Positions 7,978 through 13,207 of a stretch of DNA of 13,207 bases are shown piece by piece. Origin of the DNA: Isotricha intestinalis (Eukaryota; Ciliophora; Litostomatea; Vestibuliferida; Isotrichidae). The notes beneath the pieces are model-generated. The model worked only from the letters and a program-made list of their open reading frames with translations, did not search any database and was not told where the DNA came from. Made by a program: the position numbers and the translations under genes. Each line of letters starts with the position of its first letter. Position 1 is the stretch's first letter. Location of the stretch: NCBI GenBank assembly GCA_023807065.1, contig JAJJLU010000958.1, forward strand, positions 1 to 13,207, written 5' to 3'.

Positions 7978-9048
7978 TTATTTTCCATTATCCATATGAA
8001 TCATAGATAATTTAGAACAAGTGAAATTATTTTCATACATCCAATGACATAAATTTTGAATTAAATCAATACATTCATCTCTATTAAATCCAAAATCATT
8101 ATTATTTTCATCAGGATCAATAAAATCTAATATAAATTCATTACTTGTATCAGGAACATCTTCAGCATTTTCTTGGGCGGTAAATTCTAATCCTTTTTCT
8201 ACTTTATTACTATAAATTTGGTTAACATATTCTCTAAATAATCCAACAAAAATTAAAATTCTTTCATAAAATTTGGGATTACAATAATTTGAAACTTTAT
8301 TTAAATAATCAATAAAAACATCATCTGTAATTTTATTTTCATTATCATCTATTTTTTCATCTTTTTTATGAGGATCATTTAGAAATTTATTAAATAATGG
8401 ATGTTCATTAATATTATTGTATTCTTTCATTTTTCTTTTTTTATTTCTTTCACTTTTTTCAAAATTATCTTTCACATTATATAAATAATTAAAAGCATTT
8501 AAAATAACATCTTTAAATTCATTAGTTTCTCCCTTTCTACTTTCTTTAGAAAAATAAGAAGTATCACAAGGATTAAATTTTATTCTTTCAATATTTTGTT
8601 CACTTATATCTTTTTTAGGTCTTCCTCTTCCTCTTCCAGAACTTAAATTAGTATTATGCTTTTGCTTTCTATGAGTATATAAAGCAGGATATGATAAATA
8701 ACTTTTACCACATATTTGACAAATAAAAGTTCTTCCTTCTGTATCATTTTTTGATCTTCTTCTATGAATATCATCTTTTTTTTCTTGAGAATTTTCATTG
8801 TAATTTTCATCCAATAAATTCGTGTTTTCTTCACTTTTTGATTGAATTATATTTTGAGTAAATTGTTGAGGTTGATATATTGAATTTTGTACTGTTTGAT
8901 TTTGAATTGGATATGGTTGGATTAAAAGTGGAAAATTTGGATTTTGTTGATTATCTAAATTTAAGTATGAAGGATTTGAAAAATTTGGAATTAAAGGATT
9001 TTGATTTTTATTTATTGGGTTTTCATAATCAGTTTGGTTTATGTCCAT
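7978..9048 (-). CDS. Single C2H2 zinc-finger and AT-hook protein
   Basis: The 356-residue protein starts with an Asn/Gln/Pro-rich low-complexity region (1-75). It then has one classical C2H2 finger (Cys110, Cys113, His126, His131; spacing C-x2-C-x12-H-x4-H) with the core Y-P-A-L-Y-T-H. Seven residues later comes an AT-hook-like G-R-G-R-G-R-P-K-K (138-146), which in other proteins binds the minor groove of AT-rich DNA. A basic patch (about 200-208) and an acidic, Asp/Asn-rich C-terminal half follow; residues about 250-280 look helical and ordered (F-Y-E-R-I-L-I-F-V-G-L-F-R-E). The layout suggests a nuclear DNA- or chromatin-binding protein, probably a transcription regulator. Targets are unknown. 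The start lies 83 bases from the divergent importin-like gene, so the two probably share a promoter region. The domain calls are secure; the role is inferred. Confidence 0.88.
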   Translation of the reverse strand: MDINQTDYENPINKNQNPLIPNFSNPSYLNLDNQQNPNFPLLIQPYPIQNQTVQNSIYQPQQFTQNIIQSKSEENTNLLDENYNENSQEKKDDIHRRRSKNDTEGRTFICQICGKSYLSYPALYTHRKQKHNTNLSSGRGRGRPKKDISEQNIERIKFNPCDTSYFSKESRKGETNEFKDVILNAFNYLYNVKDNFEKSERNKKRKMKEYNNINEHPLFNKFLNDPHKKDEKIDDNENKITDDVFIDYLNKVSNYCNPKFYERILIFVGLFREYVNQIYSNKVEKGLEFTAQENAEDVPDTSNEFILDFIDPDENNNDFGFNRDECIDLIQNLCHWMYENNFTCSKLSMIHMDNGK

Positions 9049-9131
9049 TTATTTAATATTTTTTATTTTTAAATAAATTAGTTTTTTGATTCAATTATTT
9101 TTTTTTTAATTTTTCAAATTAAAAGTTAAAA
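9049..9131. promoter_or_regulatory. Short shared upstream region of two divergent genes
   Basis: Only 83 bases separate the zinc-finger start (minus strand) from the corrected importin-like start (plus strand). It is almost wholly A and T with no distinct motif I can name. Both promoters and both 5' leaders must fit here or extend into the neighbouring gene. Confidence 0.5.
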
Positions 9132-10795
9132 ATGATGGATGATAGAAGATTACAAGAAAGAAATAAAGTTTATACTTCATGTAAATAATGTATTTAATAA
9201 TTATAGTAATTGAACAAAATGATTTAAATAAACAAACAGAAAATTATAAATTATCTTTAAGAAAAAAAAAATTATCAGAATTTATTTCTAATAAAAGACA
9301 TTTAAAAAAGCGGGAAGAAAACAAAAATAAATCTATTTATGATATAAATATAAATGAAATAAATCTACCAGAATCAAAAAAAAAAAAGACTTATTTAAAT
9401 TCAGATAACTTTTTAATTGAGATGTTAAATTATTTAAAATCTAATAATCCTGAAGAAATACTTTTTGGTGTAATTTCATTAAGAAATTATTTTAGTCCTA
9501 ATGAAAAATTAAATTCATGTTACAATTTAAATATAATAACTGATATAATTGATTGTATGGATAAAAATATAAATAATAATTCGATAATTTATAATGGAAT
9601 ATGGATTTTAATTAATTATTGTTATTTAAGAGATGATAATTTATTAAATCATTTATTAATTACTCCAAAATGTTTTAGAATATATGAAAAAATTATATTA
9701 TCAAATGATATGAATTTATTTTATCAAATAATTTGGTTATTTTATAATATTACTGTTAAAGATGATGAAACTAGTTATGATATCATTTCCTCAAGTTTAT
9801 TTAAAGATAATATTATAAAGTTATTAGATAAAGACATATTTTTAATTAATGTTAATGAAGATAATATTTATAATTCTATAATAATTGAAGCAATTCATTT
9901 TTTATATAATTTAATTAGAGCAAATAAAAAAATAGATGATTGTGTTTATGAATTAGAAATTTCAAATATGAAATTAGAAATAATAAAAGTTTTAATAAAA
10001 TTTTTAGTAATAAATGATGAAAAATCTTATGGGAAAATATTAAAGGCAATAGTTAAATTTAGCGATATTTGCCAAAGTTCATACTCTACAAAAATTTTAA
10101 CAGTTTCTTTTGTAGAAAATTTAATTGACAAAAAAAAAATGTTTTCAAATATTGAAATCATTATATTAATAAATAGTATAATTGGAAATTTTGTTGCAGT
10201 AAATGATGATAATTTAATAAAAAATAATGAAAAAACGATCGATAAAATTTTGAATTTAGAATATTATATTTTATCAAATTATAATGAAACAAGAGTAAAA
10301 ATAGATTGCTTTTGGGCTCTTTCGAATATTGCTATTTCTGATCAATTATTTACTGAAAAAATAATAAAAAATAAAAAAATTATTGAATTAACAGTTAAAT
10401 TTTTAGGAGAAGATAATGAAAGATTAGAAATGAAAGAAATTCTCATTTTTATTTTAAATTTATTAAGTGGGATAGAAATCAATAGTTTTATTTTTTTAGG
10501 AGAAATTGGAGTTTTTGAAAAATTATTTGAAATTCTTTTAAAATTTCCTGGAGAAGAAACCATTATTAGTTATGTTTTTAAAAACTTTTTTGTTTTTTTA
10601 AATAATGGGGAATTAATTAGAGAGCATACAAATAATAAAAATATTGTTTTAGAACAATTTAATATAAAAGGTGGAAAAGAATATTTATTAAAATATCAAA
10701 ACTCAGAAAAAGAAAGTTTAAAAAGAATAGTTAATGCTATTTTAGATACTTTTTATCAAGAGAATGATTATATTAATATTGAAATGGATAATTAA
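9132..10795 (+). CDS. Importin-alpha-like ARM-repeat protein (two exons)
   Basis: Exons are 9132-9180 and 9207-10795, giving 545 residues. Splicing joins an N-terminus starting M-M-D-D-R-R-L-Q-E-R to the frame that continues downstream, and gives a plausible importin-beta-binding region (about 1-55) with basic clusters R-K-K-K (35-38) and K-R-H-L-K-K-R (46-52). The rest is alpha-helical ARM-type repeats. Importin-alpha-like W-x-x-x-N pairs appear at about W149/N153, W193/N197 and W386/N390; in the family these hold the backbone of nuclear localisation signals. The role is expected to be a nuclear import adaptor loading cargo onto importin-beta. The protein is divergent: several repeats lack the tryptophan, so a specialised paralogue or another ARM protein is possible. 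An ATG at 9188 lies inside the intron and would give a product lacking the first part of the basic region, so I prefer the spliced start. Confidence 0.8.
9181..9206 (+). other. 26-base spliceosomal intron
   Basis: The segment begins GTAAAT and ends TTATAG. Read without splicing, the frame from the ATG at 9132 hits TAA at 9186-9188; removing exactly these 26 bases joins T9180 to TA9207-9208 as a leucine codon and continues in frame for 529 more codons. The size is not a multiple of three and the intron carries an in-frame stop, so retention would truncate the protein. It resembles the tiny GTA...TAG introns of ciliates such as Paramecium. Confidence 0.8.
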
Positions 10796-10904
10796 GCTAA
10801 TTATTTGTTAAATCAAATTTATAAAAAAAACTTTTTTATATATTATTAAAAAAAATTAAAACTTCAATTACTTTAAAATATCTAAATATATAAATAGAAA
10901 AAAA

Positions 10905-11573
10905 ATGGTAAAGTTGATAATATATAATGAAGATGATGATGTAACTACTGAAATAAAATTCCCATCATCAACAGGGAGATTTGAATCAATAATAACAGCA
11001 ATATTGGATAATGATATTGAATTAGAAGATGAATCTTTTTTATATACAAATGGGGAAAGAATTCAATTAAATAAAACATATTATTTTCAAAATGATCAAA
11101 CTATAAAAATAAGAAATCCATTATATTTCGAAGGCTCATCAAAAAGATATAATAGTATTACAACTTCTCTTATAAAAAAATTAAAAATAAGTAATAATAA
11201 AGGAAAATTATGGAGAAATATAAAAGAAGGAATAAATTTATTTGGTAAATGTAAAAATGAAAAATGTGAAGCATTTAGAAAAGAGGTAATTCAAAATATT
11301 AAAGAAGATGAATATGATTTAAATTTACATAATAATAAAATGGAATGCCCTATGTGTGATTCTAATTGTAGTATTCGTATGGCTGGTTTTTATAAATGTT
11401 CTTATTCTATTCAGGGAGAATATAGAAAAATAAATGAAAGTGAAGATAATGATAATGAAATTGAAGAATATATTAAGAACGATAAAACTAATGGAGAAAA
11501 TATGTTTAAATTGAAAGTTTTAGATAATGGAATATATTATATTAAATTATTTTTTAAAGTAAGTAAATTATAA
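10905..11573 (+). CDS. Protein with possible ubiquitin-like N-terminus and cysteine-rich zinc-binding domain
   Basis: The 222-residue protein has two parts. Residues 1-72 (M-V-K-L-I-I-Y...I-K-I-R) have the length and strand pattern of a ubiquitin-like fold, though identity is too low to be sure. Residues about 108-172 form a cysteine-rich module: G-I-N-L-F-G-K-C-K-N-E-K-C (Cys116, Cys121), then E-C-P-M-C (Cys148, Cys151), Cys155 and G-F-Y-K-C-S-Y (Cys165). The paired cysteines suggest zinc binding, and the G-x-N-L-x-G-x-C...C-P-x-C...G-F-x-x-C pattern recalls a module I associate with uncharacterised protist and fungal proteins, some next to ubiquitin-like segments. An acidic linker (179-188) and a short beta-rich tail end the protein. 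A GTAAGT near the 3' end has no AG before the next gene, so it is not an intron. The function is unknown; a link to ubiquitin signalling is speculative. Confidence 0.78.
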   Translation: MVKLIIYNEDDDVTTEIKFPSSTGRFESIITAILDNDIELEDESFLYTNGERIQLNKTYYFQNDQTIKIRNPLYFEGSSKRYNSITTSLIKKLKISNNKGKLWRNIKEGINLFGKCKNEKCEAFRKEVIQNIKEDEYDLNLHNNKMECPMCDSNCSIRMAGFYKCSYSIQGEYRKINESEDNDNEIEEYIKNDKTNGENMFKLKVLDNGIYYIKLFFKVSKL

Positions 11574-11711
11574 ATGGCTTTTCATAAATTTAAAATTAAA
11601 AAATAAAACAAATCAAAAAAAAATAAAAACCAAAAAAAAATAAATAAATAATAAAAAAAATAATTAAAAAATAAATTAATTGTGTAAATATCTTTAATTA
11701 ACATTTAAAAA

Positions 11712-12485
11712 ATGGTAAAGAAAGCAAAGAAGGCAACAATATACACTCAAAGCCAGATAAAAAAATTAAACGAAAAGCATCCATTATGTCAACCACAAAA
11801 GAGGAATTTTCGTTTAGGAAACGCAATACGTCCTCGTATAGTAAAATCTCGTTTTGTAAGATTTCCAAGATACGTTCAACTTCAACGTAAAAAAAGAATA
11901 CTTTTAAGAAGATTAAAATGTCCTCCTGCAATAGCACAATTTTTTAATCCTTTAGATAAATCAACTACAAATGATGTATTAAATCTTTTCAAAAAATATT
12001 CTCCAGAAACTAAAAAAGAAAAGAAAGAAAGATTAAAAAATGAAGCAAAATCAGAAGTGAAAAATAAAGATAAAAAAAAAAAAGAAGGTCCAAAACCAAA
12101 TTATGTGAAATGTGGTTTAAATCATGTAACATATTTAATAGAACAAAAAAGAGCAAAAATAGTTTTAATCGCTGCTGATGTTGATCCAATTGAAACAGTA
12201 GTTTATTTACCTACTTTATGTAAATCAATGGATATTCCTTATGCTATTGTTCCTTCTAAAAGTTCTTTAGGAAAATTAGTTCATAAAAAAACTGCAACTT
12301 GTGTTGCTTTAACTGATTTTAAAGAAAATGCTGCTGAATTAAATAATATGTGTAAGAAATTTAAAGAATTGTTTGTTGGACCTGGTCATGTTTGGAAAAA
12401 ACCTGAAAAAGGTGTTAAAGCAAAAGTTAAAGAAGATAAAATGAAAAGAATTCAATTGGAAGAAGAAAATAAAAAAAAGAAATAA
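11712..12485 (+). CDS. RPL7A: Large-subunit ribosomal protein eL8 (L7a)
   Basis: The 257-residue length is normal for eL8. The N-terminal basic part has the eL8-type N-F-R-L-G-N-A-I-R-P and R-F-P-R-Y-V-Q-L-Q-R-K-K-R-I-L blocks (about 32-64), and P-P-A-I-A-Q-F (71-77). After a lysine-rich linker (100-125), the L7Ae/L30e RNA-binding domain (about 128-220) shows G-L-N-H-V-T, I-A-A-D-V-D-P-I-E, L-P-T-L-C and L-V-H-K-K-T. It is a structural protein of the cytoplasmic 60S subunit, contacting 25-28S rRNA. The start ATGGT follows an A-run after a 138-base A-rich gap. Codon use differs from the neighbours: arginines 34, 40, 42, 47 and 59 use CGT while other genes rely on AGA, which fits high expression. 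It is complete and intronless. Confidence 0.97.
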   Translation: MVKKAKKATIYTQSQIKKLNEKHPLCQPQKRNFRLGNAIRPRIVKSRFVRFPRYVQLQRKKRILLRRLKCPPAIAQFFNPLDKSTTNDVLNLFKKYSPETKKEKKERLKNEAKSEVKNKDKKKKEGPKPNYVKCGLNHVTYLIEQKRAKIVLIAADVDPIETVVYLPTLCKSMDIPYAIVPSKSSLGKLVHKKTATCVALTDFKENAAELNNMCKKFKELFVGPGHVWKKPEKGVKAKVKEDKMKRIQLEEENKKKK

Positions 12486-13207
12486 ATAGTTATTTAATAA
12501 AATCCTTTTTATTATTTTTTAGCATTTAAATTATGGGATTTTGAAAAGATAAATGAATTTAAAAATTTTTTTTAATTTATTTTATTTTATTTTTTTAATT
12601 GATTTTTAAATTAAATGTGAATATAACAATTCTAAAATTAATTTCAAGAATATCCATTAATCTTCAATGTTGTTAATTTTTTTATCCATACATAATTTTT
12701 CATTTTATTATAAATTAATTTAAAGAGAGTAAATAAAAAAGAAACAATCATTAATGAGAAAAATATACAAAAAACAATTCAATATATAGACACCATTCTT
12801 ATACCTTTCAAATAATTATTATGATTTAGGAATTTAAATAAAATATAAATATAGGAAAAGAATTATTTTTTATACAATATTACAAAATTTAGAGATTTTC
12901 AATATATAAAAAGGTTAATTTTATAAAATTATAATATTTTAGATTAAATATATTATTAATTTTTTTTAACTTGTAAAAAAATTAAGTTAATTTTTAAAAG
13001 TTCTTTAAATGAAAAAGATTAAAAAAGTTAATGAAAAACAAAAAATTTGCAAATTTATGGAAGAATTCTATTTAATAAAAAAAGAAGATTATATGATTTT
13101 CTTTTTTAAAAACAAATTTTTGATTATTTTAATTTAAAAATAAATTTTCAATTTTAAAATCTTTTTTTAAATAATTTGAAATTGGAAATCAATTTTGGGG
13201 ATTGGGG
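12486..13207. other. Non-coding right flank, possibly subtelomeric
   Basis: These 722 bases follow eL8 to the window edge. The only reading frame worth naming is a 42-codon ATG frame at 13009-13137, lysine/glutamate-rich at first and hydrophobic at the end, which I treat as chance. A 7-base inverted repeat (12966-12972 with 12984-12990) is also within chance. The stretch ends in the G-runs described separately. No RNA gene is seen. Confidence 0.5.
13193..13207 (+). repeat. Telomere-like G-rich terminus
   Basis: The last 15 bases read TTTTGGGGATTGGGG. Two G4 runs spaced by ATT, on the strand running 5' to 3' toward the edge, have the orientation and style of ciliate telomeres (T2G4, T4G4). 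Elsewhere in the window GGGG occurs only singly, inside coding sequence. Only about two units are visible, so this is a candidate for the start of a telomere with unit G4ATT or a variable one. Confidence 0.45.

Noticed and set aside
9310..9316. A second E2F-like GCGGGAA.
   Set aside because: It lies inside the importin-like coding sequence, coding Arg-Glu after Lys, and lacks the promoter context of the ASF1 site.
11552..11711. GTAAGT near the end of the zinc-module gene as a 5' splice site leading to further exons.
   Set aside because: There is no AG between that point and the start of eL8, so no acceptor is available; the TAA just after it is the stop.
1..13207. tRNA, snRNA or rRNA genes and transposons in the gaps.
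   Set aside because: No GC-richer cloverleaf-like segment, T-loop consensus, long terminal repeat or transposase frame was found by eye on either strand.

Overview
The window is very AT-rich nuclear DNA from a microbial eukaryote. It carries eight protein-coding genes, one of them cut by the left edge. The content is eukaryotic: the histone chaperone ASF1, ribosomal protein eL8, an importin-alpha-like adaptor, a casein kinase 1 family protein and a PKG-type cyclic-nucleotide-binding kinase homologue. All eight genes read in the standard code and end in TAA. A 26-base GTA...TAG intron, gaps as short as 83 bases, a four-cNMP-domain PKG architecture typical of alveolates, and a right edge ending TTTTGGGGATTGGGG (telomere-like) together suggest a ciliate that does not use TAA/TAG as glutamine, such as a litostome or rumen-type ciliate. 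This is inference. Trichomonads and related anaerobic protists also carry BspA-like LRR proteins and very short introns, and remain possible.

Layout. 1-447 (+): 3' end of a BspA-like leucine-rich-repeat protein. 448-1384: T-rich gap. 1385-1993 (-): ASF1, with an E2F-like GC island just upstream. 1994-3180: divergent gap with two related hairpins. 3181-5970 (+): PKG-like protein with four cNMP-binding-type domains and a kinase domain that has lost its catalytic residues. 6119-7372 (+): casein kinase 1 homologue with NFG in place of DFG and a CaaX-like end. 7373-7977: convergent gap. 7978-9048 (-): single C2H2 zinc finger plus AT-hook protein. 9132-10795 (+): importin-alpha-like ARM protein with a 26-base intron that moves the start upstream. 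10905-11573 (+): possible ubiquitin-like fold followed by a cysteine-rich zinc-binding domain. 11712-12485 (+): ribosomal protein eL8. 12486-13207: non-coding, ending in the telomere-like G-runs.

Most of these genes are unrelated housekeeping neighbours rather than a pathway. The exception is the adjacent same-strand pair at 3181-7372. Both proteins are kinase homologues lacking the metal-binding DFG aspartate, and both carry candidate lipid-anchor signals, one at the N-terminus and one at the C-terminus. That pair is the most unusual content here. No RNA gene, CRISPR array or mobile element was recognised.
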